A DNA stretch of 64,000 nt from CAVSQX01 sp963730225 (lineage in GTDB: Bacteria; Planctomycetota; Phycisphaerae; Tepidisphaerales; Tepidisphaeraceae), in contig CAVSQX010000005.1 of NCBI GenBank assembly GCA_963730225.1, forward strand, positions 1-64,000, written 5' to 3'. Position 1 is the first letter of the stretch. Every line of letters starts with the position of its first letter. A program made the translations under genes and the position numbers. The notes below the pieces were generated by a model. It was not told the origin of the DNA. It worked only from the letters and a program-made list of their open reading frames with translations, and ran no database searches. Shown here piece by piece: positions 36,330 to 44,714 of the stretch.

Positions 36330-37058
36330 ATGAGCGAGCTACGGAAAACAGCCATCGTGACCGGTGCTTCGCAGGGGATCGGCGCGGGCGTCGTGAAGCG
36401 GTTTGTCGAACGGGGTTTCAATGTCGTAGCCAATTCCCGGAAGGTGACTCAATCCGCCGAAGTCGCAGCTTCCGACCGCGTCGCGCTGGTGGACGGCGAT
36501 ATCGGCGAGGCGGCAACGGCGGCTCATATCGTCGAGACGGCCATGTCTCGCTTCGGGTCGATCGACGTGTTGGTCAATAACGCCGGCATCATCTTCACCA
36601 AGGCGTTCACGGAATACACGGCCGAGGATTTCAAGTTGCTCGTCTCGACAAACCTTGAGGGCTTCCTGTACCTCACGCAACTCTGCATCAAGCGGATGCT
36701 CGCACAAAAGACGGGCGGGAGCATCGTCACGATCACGGCGGCGCTGGTCCGCAACCCGATCCGGGGCACTTTGGCGTCGGTGCCGATGATTACCAAAGGC
36801 GGTCTTGCGACGGTCACCCAGCAACTGGCGATGGAGTACGCCAAAGACGGCATCCGCGTGAACGCCGTCGCGCCGGGCGTGGTGGATACGGAAATTCACG
36901 AGAATACTCCGAAGGACGAGATGGACAGCCGCTCGCCGATGGGCCGAATTTCGACGGTCAAGGAAATCACCGACGCGGTGATGTTCTTGACGGACGCTGC
37001 GACGGTCACGGGGCATATCTTGTATGTCGATGGGGGCGCTCATGTCGGCTGCTGGTAA
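36330..37058 (+). CDS. Short-chain dehydrogenase/reductase lacking the catalytic tyrosine
   Basis: The 242-residue protein has the cofactor motif TGASQGIG, NNAG and the C-terminal GRISTVKEITDAVMFL typical of classical SDRs. The normal YxxxK active site is replaced: the sequence reads SVPMITKGGLATV, so the lysine is present but Pro stands where Tyr is expected. Some SDR groups with this VP..TKGG pattern exist, so the change may be a subfamily trait, not damage. A GGAGGT site precedes the ATG. It follows the alcohol dehydrogenase. Confidence 0.85.
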   Translation: MSELRKTAIVTGASQGIGAGVVKRFVERGFNVVANSRKVTQSAEVAASDRVALVDGDIGEAATAAHIVETAMSRFGSIDVLVNNAGIIFTKAFTEYTAEDFKLLVSTNLEGFLYLTQLCIKRMLAQKTGGSIVTITAALVRNPIRGTLASVPMITKGGLATVTQQLAMEYAKDGIRVNAVAPGVVDTEIHENTPKDEMDSRSPMGRISTVKEITDAVMFLTDAATVTGHILYVDGGAHVGCW

Positions 37059-37087
37059 GTAGCTTCCGTTTCAAACGAGTTTTCGTC

Positions 37088-37270
37088 ATGGCCACAAACT
37101 CGACGGCCGCTGACGAATGCCTGGCCACGCTCGCCGGCGCCGCCTCCGGGCTGCTTCGAGATATCTTCGGCGAAGTGATGGTTTCCTCTCGCCTTGTCCT
37201 CGGCGTCGCCAGCCTTCCGCTCGGTTCGCCTGTGGAGTTGGAAGTGATCCTTGAAGTGCGGCCCGGCTAG
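37088..37270 (+). pseudogene. RidA/YjgF-family remnant with an internal deletion
   Basis: The 60-residue ORF ends GLLRDIFGEVMVSSRLVLGVASLPLGSPVELEVILEV, written here only as the family ending: the segment LVLGVASLPLGSPVELEVIL is the C-terminal strand pair of RidA-like proteins of about 150 residues. The preceding AADECLATLAGAASG looks like the family's middle helix joined directly to this end, with most of the core missing. It starts 29 bp after the SDR without a visible ribosome-binding site. Confidence 0.6.
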
Positions 37271-37317
37271 GCCGTTTCCGGCGGATCTACGGGGCGAGAA
37301 TTTCATTTTCGGAAATT

Positions 37318-37420
37318 AACATGGATGCACAGGATGCTCAGGATCAGACAAGACGGTCCGTCTGAATTTCATCCCGTCCATCCTGCATATCCATGTTAAT
37401 TCTCCGCGTGAATTGCTTGG
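37318..37420. repeat. 103-bp palindromic dispersed repeat, right copy
   Basis: It starts AACATGGATGCACAGGATGC and ends TGAATTGCTTGG, aligning over its whole length with the copy at 34340-34442 and in the same orientation. The pair brackets the NTF2-ADH-SDR-RidA cassette. Confidence 0.85.
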
Positions 37421-37441
37421 CTCCGAATCGTGGTGAAACGG

Positions 37442-37897
37442 TCATTCGCCCGCGCGCAGCCAGGCGAGCATGGCGTCGGGGGGAAGATAGTGGGTGCGGT
37501 CGGTTTCCTTGCCGGTGGCGTCGTAGCGGATCAGCGTGGGAATGGCGCTGACGCCGAGCTTGCGGGCGTGCTGCTGGGCGGTGGCGGTGGGGTTGGTCAG
37601 GTCGATGCGGAGGAAAGTGAAATGAGCGTACAACTCGTGGCGAATGTCGTCGCGGGAAAGATCGTCGGAGTGCAGGGCCTGGCAGGCGGGACACCAGTCG
37701 GCGGTGAAGAGGACGACGGTGGGCTGATGGGCGGAGCGGCTCTCGGCGACGGCGCGGTCCCAATCGGGATCGAGGCCGTCGGCGGCGAAAGTCGTGGTGG
37801 GATGCATCAGCCGCCAAGCGGCAAAGCCCAGGAGAACGAACAGGGCGAGAGTGCCGATGCGGGTGAAGGCGTCGGAATCGGAGGAGAAGCGAAGCAT
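37442..37897 (-). CDS. Membrane-anchored thioredoxin-like protein
   Basis: The product has an N-terminal signal-anchor (about residues 14-32: IGTLALFVLLGFAAWRLM) followed by a thioredoxin fold facing the periplasm. The redox motif is ADWCPACQAL and the cis-proline region is VSAIPTLIRY. It resembles the C-terminal domain of DsbD or a DsbE-like reductase. The ATG at 37897 has GGAAAG 6 nt upstream; the upstream 27-codon extension is rejected. It stands alone with repeats on both sides. Confidence 0.85.
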   Translation of the reverse strand: MLRFSSDSDAFTRIGTLALFVLLGFAAWRLMHPTTTFAADGLDPDWDRAVAESRSAHQPTVVLFTADWCPACQALHSDDLSRDDIRHELYAHFTFLRIDLTNPTATAQQHARKLGVSAIPTLIRYDATGKETDRTHYLPPDAMLAWLRAGE

Positions 37898-37970
37898 GAT
37901 CGACTTTCCACGGCGCGTATCAATTGAGATCGGCGTTTGGAGGGGCAGACTTGGGGTTGCGGGAAAGAAT

Positions 37971-38004
37971 GAATGCAACGCTCAACGCTCAAGGTTGAAA
38001 TGGG
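37971..38004. repeat. CAACGCTCAA decamer repeat, copy between the thioredoxin-like gene and the permease
   Basis: GAATGCAACGCTCAACGCTC is followed by AAGGTTGAA. It is the same decamer family found at 29453-29485, 29578-29611 and 39423-39464. Confidence 0.7.
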
Positions 38005-38058
38005 TGGAAGGAAGGAGGAGCCGCGGATGTACGTCCGACGGCTTGGGACTGCATCGGG

Positions 38059-39375
38059 TCAGTGGGCGAGATGGCCTTCGGCGATGAAGTAGGCGGTGAA
38101 GGCGGCGGCGACGATGTACATCAGCGGACGCACCTGCTTGGGTTTGCCGCAGAGAAGTTTGATGGTGACGTAGGCGACAAATCCGTAGCCGATGCCGTGG
38201 GCGATGGAGTAGGTCAGGGGAATCGTGATCAAAATAATAAAAGCGGGGATGGCGGATTCGAGGTCGGTGAAATTGATGCGGGTGAGTTGGGTGATCATTA
38301 AAAATCCGACGAGGATCAGCGCGGGAGCGGTGGCGGCGGAGGGAACGATGGAGGCCAGGGGAGCGATGAAGATGGCCAGGAGGAAAAAGAGTCCGACGAA
38401 GATGGAGTGGAGGCCGGTGCGAGCGCCCTCGGCGACGCCGGCGGCGGATTCGATGTAGGCGGTGACGCTGGAGACGCCGAGGAGGCCGCCGATGGAGGCG
38501 GCGAGGGAATCGACGATGAGAATCTGGCGGATGTTTTTGACGCGGCCGTTGGGTTCGATCAGGCCGGCCTGTTCGCCGACGGCGGTGGCGGTGCCGAGAG
38601 TGTCGAAGAAATCGACCATCAGCACGGCGAAGAGATAGGGGAGAAGTCGCCAGTGCAGCGCGCCGCGGATGTCGGCGTGGAAGATGGTGGAGAAGTGCGG
38701 GCCCTGAAATGTTGTGGGGAGATGTGTGACGTGCAGGCCGAGAGCGGCGAGGGTGGCGACGGCGATGCCGATGATGATCGCGCCGGTGATTCGGCTGGCC
38801 ATGAGACAGGCGGTGACGATCAGGCCGATGACGGCGATGGCGGTGGTGGGGTTGGTGAGGGTACCGGGCTGGAGAGGAGCGTCGGGAATTCCAAGGACTA
38901 CGATTTTGGCGTCGACGAGGCCGAGCAGCGCGATGAACAGGCCGATGCCCGCGCCGGTGGCGAGGCGCAGATCGCGCGGGATGGCGTCCATGATGGCTTC
39001 GCGCAGGCCGGCCAGGACGAGGATGAGCATGACGATGCCGTCGAGAACGATGACGCCCATGGCGGCCTGCCAGGAGCCGGCCTTGGCGGCGATGGTGATG
39101 GCGACGAAAGCGTTGAGGCCCATGCCCGGTGCGGTGGCGAGGGGGAAGTCGGCGAGGAAGCCCATGAGGAAACAACAGATGGCCGAGGCCAGAGCAGTGG
39201 CGGCGACGGCGGAGGCGACGTCGATGCCGGCGGCGCTGAGGATGGAAGGGTTGACGAAGAGGATGTAGGACATGGTCAGAAAGGTTGCGACCGCGCCGCG
39301 GAATTCGGTGGGGACGCGCGAGGATGCGGGCCGGCGGAGTACCTCTGGCCCGCCGTGGGGTGCCGGGGGTGACAT
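38059..39375 (-). CDS. NCS2-family purine permease (AzgA-like)
   Basis: The 438-residue membrane protein has about 12-14 hydrophobic segments. It shows the AzgA/GhxP signatures: TEFRGAVATFLTMSYILFVNP near the start, APGMGLNAFVA, and LLMVDFFDTLGTATAVG-like sequence in the middle (VLMVDFFDTLGTATAVGEQA). The family imports adenine, guanine or hypoxanthine with protons. The start at 39375 leaves a short N-terminal leader that is somewhat arbitrary. It is monocistronic and divergent from the secreted-protein/sigma operon. Confidence 0.92.
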   Translation of the reverse strand: MSPPAPHGGPEVLRRPASSRVPTEFRGAVATFLTMSYILFVNPSILSAAGIDVASAVAATALASAICCFLMGFLADFPLATAPGMGLNAFVAITIAAKAGSWQAAMGVIVLDGIVMLILVLAGLREAIMDAIPRDLRLATGAGIGLFIALLGLVDAKIVVLGIPDAPLQPGTLTNPTTAIAVIGLIVTACLMASRITGAIIIGIAVATLAALGLHVTHLPTTFQGPHFSTIFHADIRGALHWRLLPYLFAVLMVDFFDTLGTATAVGEQAGLIEPNGRVKNIRQILIVDSLAASIGGLLGVSSVTAYIESAAGVAEGARTGLHSIFVGLFFLLAIFIAPLASIVPSAATAPALILVGFLMITQLTRINFTDLESAIPAFIILITIPLTYSIAHGIGYGFVAYVTIKLLCGKPKQVRPLMYIVAAAFTAYFIAEGHLAH

Positions 39376-39422
39376 GGCGGCATTTTAGGGATGGCGGGGA
39401 TGGAGGGTAGAGGAGAGAGGAG

Positions 39423-39470
39423 GATGCAACTCTCAACACTTAACGCTCAACGCTCAAGGTTGAAGTGGGC
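39423..39470. repeat. CTCAACGCTCAA decamer repeat, copy upstream of the sigma operon
   Basis: GATGCAACTCTCAACACTTA is followed by ACGCTCAACGCTCAAGGTTG and AAGTGGG. It lies in the divergent region between the permease and the plus-strand operon. Confidence 0.7.
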
Positions 39471-39584
39471 ATGAATGACGAAAGATTAGATTGGGGCTGT
39501 TGTGATTTGGTGGGATTTCTCGCGAGAAAATTTGAGGGCGGAGGCGTATTAGATACGTGTGGGGGCAACTCAGATGGAGGTCCG

Positions 39585-40505
39585 ATGGGCGCAAAAGTGA
39601 AATGGATCGTGGGATGGTGGACGGTGCTGGCGGCGACGGTGGTTTTGGGGCAGGCGGGCAGGCCGGGACAGGTTGGGGCGGCGGCGGGGCCGACGACGAC
39701 GCCGGCGGTGGAGGATGTGGTGATGCCGAAGGGGCCGTACAACGGGGTGGCGCTGGGGGATCTGATTGACCTGCTGAAGCATCAGGTACCGGGGTTTGAT
39801 GCGATTGTGATTCGCGCTCCGCAGGTTCCGGCGGATTATCCGACGTTCGATAATTTTTCGCCGAAGAATGTAACGATTGGACAGTTTCTGGATTTGGTGA
39901 GATCGTCGTTTCCGGGAGTGGATGTTCGACGAATCGATGGGCGAATGGGGCCGTTGTATGTTTTTGAAATTGGCAACGGCGGGCAGTTCAATGTACCGAT
40001 GGGGTCGGGAGCGCCGGCGGCGCCGGGGACGATTGCGGACACATCGACGCCGATCGTGCGGGTTTATCCGTTGGGGGGAATCGTGAGCGCGCTGGGTGGG
40101 GACACAAAACAATCGCTGAACAATGTGCTGTCGCTGTTACAAACCACACTGGATGCCGAGGGTGGAAGCCAGGGCGCGACGTTGAAAGTGCACGAGCCGA
40201 CGATGATGCTGGTTTTTAAGGGAAGCGTGGGGCAGATGCAGGTTCTGGAGCAGGCGATTGCGGCGCTGAAGCCGAAGGTGGATACGACATCGCAGATGGC
40301 GCAGATGGAACAGAAATACGAGGCTGAACTTCAGCGGCTCCAAGCGAGCCAGACGGGGTATACCGATACCATGAGTCAGTTGCGTCAGCAGTTGGATAAG
40401 GAAACCCGGCAAGCCGAGGAGTATCGGTTGCAGGCGATGACTTTGGAAACGGATTTGAATGCGCTGAAGCAGAATACGACAGCGAACACCAAGCCAAAGG
40501 AATGA
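39585..40505 (+). CDS. Exported protein with two STN/secretin-like repeats and a C-terminal coiled coil
   Basis: The ATG at 39585 follows GGAGGT by 3 nt and opens a signal peptide (AKVKWIVGWWTVLAATVVLGQ). Residues about 55-120 contain NVTIGQFLDLVRSSFPGVDV, and about 175-235 contain LKVHEPTMMLVFKGSVGQMQ. Both resemble the small STN-type fold seen at the N-termini of secretins and TonB-dependent receptors. The last 85 residues are a charged coiled coil. Similar proteins often sit beside ECF sigma factors in Planctomycetota. It is followed after 6 bp by a sigma factor, suggesting a surface-signal output or sensor. Confidence 0.65.
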   Translation: MGAKVKWIVGWWTVLAATVVLGQAGRPGQVGAAAGPTTTPAVEDVVMPKGPYNGVALGDLIDLLKHQVPGFDAIVIRAPQVPADYPTFDNFSPKNVTIGQFLDLVRSSFPGVDVRRIDGRMGPLYVFEIGNGGQFNVPMGSGAPAAPGTIADTSTPIVRVYPLGGIVSALGGDTKQSLNNVLSLLQTTLDAEGGSQGATLKVHEPTMMLVFKGSVGQMQVLEQAIAALKPKVDTTSQMAQMEQKYEAELQRLQASQTGYTDTMSQLRQQLDKETRQAEEYRLQAMTLETDLNALKQNTTANTKPKE

Positions 40506-40511
40506 CCGGGC

Positions 40512-41066
40512 GTGCTGGAGACGACGGGGGAGCTGACGGCGGCGATGGCGGCCGGGCGCGAGGAGGCTGTCGAGGTTTTTTATCGCCGCTATTTTGATTG
40601 GCTGTACGCGCAGGCCCGGCGGGCGAGCGGGCGGGATGAGGCGTTTTGTCTGGACGTGGTTCAGGATTCGGTGCTGCGGGTAATCCGAACGGTTCGGAAA
40701 GTGGAATCGGAAAATCAGTTCCGCGGGTGGCTGGCGCTGGTGGTGAAAACAACGGCGTACGATCAACTGCGAGCGGAAAGCCGACGGCGGCAGCGCGAGA
40801 TTCTGGTGGCGGCGACGCGATCGGAATTGAGCCGCGAGGCCTCGCCAGACGCCGACGATCGCCTGCAATGGTTGACACGGAGCATCGCCCACCTGGACGG
40901 GGAACTGGCGGAAATGCTCGAGATGCGATTTCAGAAACGGTGGACCTTGCGGCAGATCGGCCAATCGCTGGGAATGACGATCGGAGCGGTGGATGGGCGG
41001 CTGCGGCGAGCATTGCGCGAGTTGAAACTGGAAGCGGACGAGAAGTTCAATGACGACGCCGAATGA
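40512..41066 (+). CDS. ECF-type RNA polymerase sigma factor
   Basis: The 184-residue product has sigma region 2 (VEVFYRRYFDWLYAQARRAS, then DVVQDSVLRVIRTV and FRGWLALVVKTTAYD) and region 4 (EMLEMRFQKRWTLRQIGQ, SLGMTIGAVDGRLRRALREL). It starts at a GTG 6 bp after the preceding gene. It overlaps the following membrane-protein gene by 17 bp, the usual arrangement of a sigma factor with its anti-sigma factor. Confidence 0.9.
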   Translation: MLETTGELTAAMAAGREEAVEVFYRRYFDWLYAQARRASGRDEAFCLDVVQDSVLRVIRTVRKVESENQFRGWLALVVKTTAYDQLRAESRRRQREILVAATRSELSREASPDADDRLQWLTRSIAHLDGELAEMLEMRFQKRWTLRQIGQSLGMTIGAVDGRLRRALRELKLEADEKFNDDAE

Positions 41067-41466
41067 ATATCTGTCTGCCGCGGGAGAGCGACGCAAGGAG
41101 GAGATTCTTCGCGCGGCCCTGCAAGCAAGCGGGCGACGACGACGCCGGCGGCAAATGGCAATCGGCGGCGCGGTTTTGATTCCGCTGCTGATGCTGGCAA
41201 TCGTTGGGCTGGATGTTGATCGGCAAAAACCTGAACCGGCGGTTGTCGTGCTGCCGCCGTCGCCGATGGTGCGAAAATCGCGGGCGAACGTCATGATCGA
41301 TCGCATCGCGACCGATCCGGGGATTGCCGATCGCCTGTCGGTCGGCGATCCGGCGCCGAAGTGGAAAATCATCGGCGACGACGAGCTGCTGCAAAGCATG
41401 GCCGATGCCGGCAGTCCGACAGGATTGGTGGAGTTGAACGGACGGCGATTCTTTTTGCCTCGCTGA
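41050..41466 (+). CDS. Putative membrane anti-sigma factor
   Basis: The 138-residue protein has a 35-residue cytoplasmic N-terminus rich in basic residues (GRRRRRRQ), one transmembrane helix (about 37-55: IGGAVLIPLLMLAIVGL) and a C-terminal extracytoplasmic domain. Size, topology and the 17-bp overlap with the sigma gene fit an anti-sigma factor. No zinc-binding HxxxCxxC motif is present, so it is not a classical ZAS anti-sigma. The function is inferred from context. Confidence 0.65.
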   Translation: MTTPNEYLSAAGERRKEEILRAALQASGRRRRRRQMAIGGAVLIPLLMLAIVGLDVDRQKPEPAVVVLPPSPMVRKSRANVMIDRIATDPGIADRLSVGDPAPKWKIIGDDELLQSMADAGSPTGLVELNGRRFFLPR

Positions 41467-41511
41467 CATTCGCCCGTGATTCCCGTCGAGCCGCTGCAGT
41501 GTTGTTCAATA

Positions 41512-42372
41512 TCATTTGGCGGGCTGCGAAGTCGGGCCGGTCAATTGGTTCAGAAAGTCTTTCTCGATCGACTTGGCGTGAATGGGCTTGTTGCCCCCAA
41601 GTTGCTGGGCGACATTCTGAATCTCGTTCTTGGCGGCGTTTTCGACGTTGGCGGAGGTGATATTCCCGCTGAGCAGCAGCTTCACCTCGGGGGGCAACTG
41701 CCCGGATTGGACCGTTTGGCCGACCATTTGGGTGATGAGCGTCGCCACCACGTCGCGGATCGCGGCACCGTTCTGGTTACCGTCGGCATTGCCGATGTTC
41801 TTCACTTCGATGGCGGGAATGGAAAGGGTTATTTCGTCTTTGACGCCGGGAATTCCGGGCCGAATCACGACGCTGGCTCCGCTCATGGTTAGATCGTCGA
41901 TGATGAGCTTGACGCCATTGCCGCTGGTGGATGGACTCGACGGCGGCGGCGGCGAGGAAGCGCCGTGGGTCGATCCGCCGGGAAGCTGGTCGAGCAGAAC
42001 CTTAAAATTCAGTTTTCCACCGGACTGCTCGATAACCAGTTGCGGCTGGCTGATTCGGATGGCGGGGATGTGAATCGGCTCATTGCGAAGCGCCATCACG
42101 CCGCCGGTGTCGAGATCGAGTCCGCCCAGCGACATCATTTTGGGCGCGTTGAATCCCTGCGGGGAGCCGATGGAGAAATCGACCAGCTTCAGTGTGCCAC
42201 GGAGAAGGCTCAGGTCGACGCCGTCGAGCGTGGTGGTGACTTTCAATTGCTCGGTGCCCTGCGTTTGCACGGCGGACTTGATGATCGCGTCCAGAAACAG
42301 AAGCAGAATGGTGACGCCGATCAGCAGCAGGACGAAGAGGCCGAGGACGATCCATTTGATTTTCTTGAGCAT
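41512..42372 (-). CDS. AsmA-like envelope protein
   Basis: The 286-residue protein begins with a signal-anchor (MLKKIKWIVLGLFVLLLIGV). It continues in beta-rich sequence with DLSLLRGTLKLVDFSIGSP and a second strand block with VKLIIDDLTMSGASVVI after a Pro/Ser linker. This matches the N-terminal module of AsmA/TamB-like proteins that form lipid-conducting grooves or modulate outer-membrane assembly, though it is much shorter than classical AsmA. The ATG at 42372 is preferred over the TTG two codons earlier. Convergent with the anti-sigma gene. Confidence 0.7.
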   Translation of the reverse strand: MLKKIKWIVLGLFVLLLIGVTILLLFLDAIIKSAVQTQGTEQLKVTTTLDGVDLSLLRGTLKLVDFSIGSPQGFNAPKMMSLGGLDLDTGGVMALRNEPIHIPAIRISQPQLVIEQSGGKLNFKVLLDQLPGGSTHGASSPPPPSSPSTSGNGVKLIIDDLTMSGASVVIRPGIPGVKDEITLSIPAIEVKNIGNADGNQNGAAIRDVVATLITQMVGQTVQSGQLPPEVKLLLSGNITSANVENAAKNEIQNVAQQLGGNKPIHAKSIEKDFLNQLTGPTSQPAK

Positions 42373-42487
42373 GATCAATCGGTCTCAAAATCCCTAACCC
42401 GACGGTGGACGCCGGCGCACAGTTTACCGCCAATGCAGTCGCCATGTCATCGGGTGAAGCGGCTGAGGAGGGAATCTGCCCAGGCGA

Positions 42488-43130
42488 TCAGGCCGGCTGC
42501 AAATTGAGAATCCACCGCCGGCGGGAGCGAGCGCGCGCGAGCAATTGCGCGCCGGCCGTGAGGCCAAGCAGGAGCATCCCGGCCAGCGCGGTTGGAGGCA
42601 GTGGCGTGCTGGTCAGAACCTCCCTGTCTCCAGGCGCGCAAGCCGGGCCCGCCATCCAAGGGAATGAATTGAATGTCAAAATTCAATGGCAACCCTTCCA
42701 TTCCGGAGGGAAGCGTCGAGTCCAAATTCGCCCCGCCGGACCTGTCGCTTAGAAGCTGGAGTGAGAGGTCACTAAACGTTTCATCCGTCGTGCCGGTGTT
42801 ATCCAAAGTGACCTGGAACGGGCCAAGGTCCGGGACTTGGATTTCGATGTCAAACGGTTCGATTGACGGAGGATCGACGTTGCCCGAGAGCACCAGATAA
42901 TCATTTGAAGTGGGAGTCACGATGACCGAGGAATCGTATTCGTAGTATTCGCCGTCAGAGCCGAGCGTGAGTTCCGTTGGATAGGCACTCGTATCGGACG
43001 TGTAACCGATATCCAAAGTAATGCTGTCGGACAATGAATCAGCCCGAGAGATGTTCGACATTGCCGCGCCCATCGCAATTGCGGCCGTCAGGACCAGACT
43101 GAACTTCAGCGGGTCTTGCGTTTTTGACAT
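42488..43130 (-). CDS. PEP-CTERM-like exported protein (one frameshift)
   Basis: The ATG at 43130 has GGAG upstream and opens a signal peptide (FSLVLTAAIAMGAAMSNISRA). The mature part is beta-rich, with TLDNTGTTDETFSDLSLQL. In the shifted frame the C-terminus has TPLPPTALAGMLLLGLTAG followed by ARARSRRRW, a PEP-CTERM-like tail with a proline, one hydrophobic helix and a basic end. Reaching it needs a +1 (or -2) step near 42640. Function unknown; probably surface-sorted. Confidence 0.65.
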
Positions 43131-43276
43131 GACTCCACTCCCATGTCCGAGTGAGTTGACCAATCTGCTAATATATCCACGCGCCGCATCATTTCAACAA
43201 CAATTTGCCACCCGGTCGTTGCCGCCGGCAGGCCGGCATTCAATTTCCCCGGGGGCCGTCGCGGCGTTCGCACGCC

Positions 43277-43602
43277 TCAACGCCGTTGCCGTCGCATCAG
43301 CGCGAATCCGCCCAATCCCATCATCCCCAGACTGCGCGGTTCCGGCAGGTAAATCGATAAGCCGGCGCCGTCGACGTCGTTCTCAACGCCCTTGTCGTCC
43401 ATGTTGGGGTTGTAATCGATGGTGGCGTAGCCGAGAGCGGAGTTCTGCCCCAGGAAAGTACCGAAGTATCGATGGAAACGGTGACGGGCGGATTGTCGGT
43501 CCCGGCATCGCTCCAATCGGCCGATGGACTTGCGGCATTGGCAGATCGCATCGCCAGACACACAACGAGTGCGGACAGCCGAGTCAGACGTGAACGGGGC
43601 AT
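43277..43602 (-). CDS. Very small PEP-CTERM-like protein (one frameshift)
   Basis: A signal peptide (MPRSRLTRLSALVVCLAMRS) is followed by only about 55 residues. The C-terminal sorting tail reads LPEPRSLGMMGLGGFALM plus RRQRR. The halves join if one C is restored near 43455 (frame step -1). The mature region is too short for a typical PEP-CTERM protein, so it may be a remnant or a small structural peptide. Confidence 0.5.
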
Positions 43603-43723
43603 AGCTACCTTCGTTGCTGGTATCGCGATTGGTCAAAATCGTCTGAAAGGTATCAGAACGACTGGGAATAGCAAGGAAACACCAGATTCGCGCCAGTTAG
43701 GAATTCGTAGCGAAAAAACGGCG

Positions 43724-44704
43724 TCACCGCGGCACGTGCCCCAGGCCCCGATCTCGGCAAAGCTCGCCGGGGGAGTTGAGGGCATCGACGGCGGATAATT
43801 CTTCGGGGGAGAGTTTGATGGAAAGGGCGGCCATGTTGTCTTTGAGCTGATCGACGGTGCGCGGCCCGATGATCGGGCAGGTGACGCCGGGGACGTGCAG
43901 GCACCAGGCGATGGCGAACTGGCTGCTGGTGATTCCACGGGCGTCGGCGAGTTTGTCAACGCCTTCCATGACGGGCCATTGGGCGGCGGGGAAATCGGTT
44001 TTTTTCTGCGCTTTGTACCAGGAGCCGTCGGGAATTCTTCGGCCGCCGCGGGTGTATTTGCCGGCCAAACGGCCGCGCGCCAAGGGGGCCCAGGTGATGG
44101 TGGCGATTTCGTATTTTCGGCAGAAGGGAAGAACTTCCGCCTCGATTCGCCGATCGATGATGTTCATCTGCGGCTGCTCGATGTCGAAGCGGACCGTGCC
44201 GAGGTGTTTTGCAATGAAATGTGCTTCGGCCAATTGCCAGGCCGCAAAGACGCTGCTGGCCAGATAGAGAACCTTTCCCTGCCGCACCAGATCGTCCAGC
44301 GCCCGCAGGGTTTGATCGATCGGCGTGTCGGGATCGGGGCGATGGATGTGATAGATGTCGATGCGTTCGGTTTTCAGACGCCGCAGCGAATTTTCGACTT
44401 CGCGCACGATGTGCCAGCGGCTGTTTCCGGCGTCGTTGACATGATCCGACCGCCGCCCGTGCACTTTGGTTGACAGCACGATGCGATCGCGCGCGCCAGT
44501 CCGCTGCATCCAGTCGCCAATGATCTGCTCGCTGCGGCCGTCGTTGTAGACGTTGGCGGTGTCGATGAAGTTGCCGCCCATTTCCAGATATTGATCGAGA
44601 ATGCGGGCGGATTCGCCGGCGTCGCTGCGGCCGCCGAAGTTCATCGTGCCAAGGCAGAGCGGGGTTACTTTTACGCCGGTGCGGCCGAGGATTCGATAGT
44701 GCAT
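43724..44704 (-). CDS. Aldo/keto reductase
   Basis: The 326-residue protein is a TIM-barrel NADPH-dependent oxidoreductase. The catalytic tetrad is visible: Asp in NFIDTANVYNDGRSE, Tyr in NVYND, Lys in LSTKVHG and His in IYHIHRPD. The C-terminal cofactor loop is CPIIGPRTVDQLKDN. GAGGTG precedes the ATG at 44704. It is the last gene of an apparent operon with an esterase, a GH31 enzyme and a sugar-phosphate transporter, so a sugar aldehyde or ketone substrate is plausible. Confidence 0.92.
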   Translation of the reverse strand: MHYRILGRTGVKVTPLCLGTMNFGGRSDAGESARILDQYLEMGGNFIDTANVYNDGRSEQIIGDWMQRTGARDRIVLSTKVHGRRSDHVNDAGNSRWHIVREVENSLRRLKTERIDIYHIHRPDPDTPIDQTLRALDDLVRQGKVLYLASSVFAAWQLAEAHFIAKHLGTVRFDIEQPQMNIIDRRIEAEVLPFCRKYEIATITWAPLARGRLAGKYTRGGRRIPDGSWYKAQKKTDFPAAQWPVMEGVDKLADARGITSSQFAIAWCLHVPGVTCPIIGPRTVDQLKDNMAALSIKLSPEELSAVDALNSPGELCRDRGLGHVPR

Positions 44705-44714
44705 TACAATCACC

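Noticed and set aside
37982..39439. 485-codon minus-strand frame in another phase across the permease gene
   Set aside because: The product is almost entirely arginine, histidine and proline, an out-of-frame shadow of the NCS2 permease.
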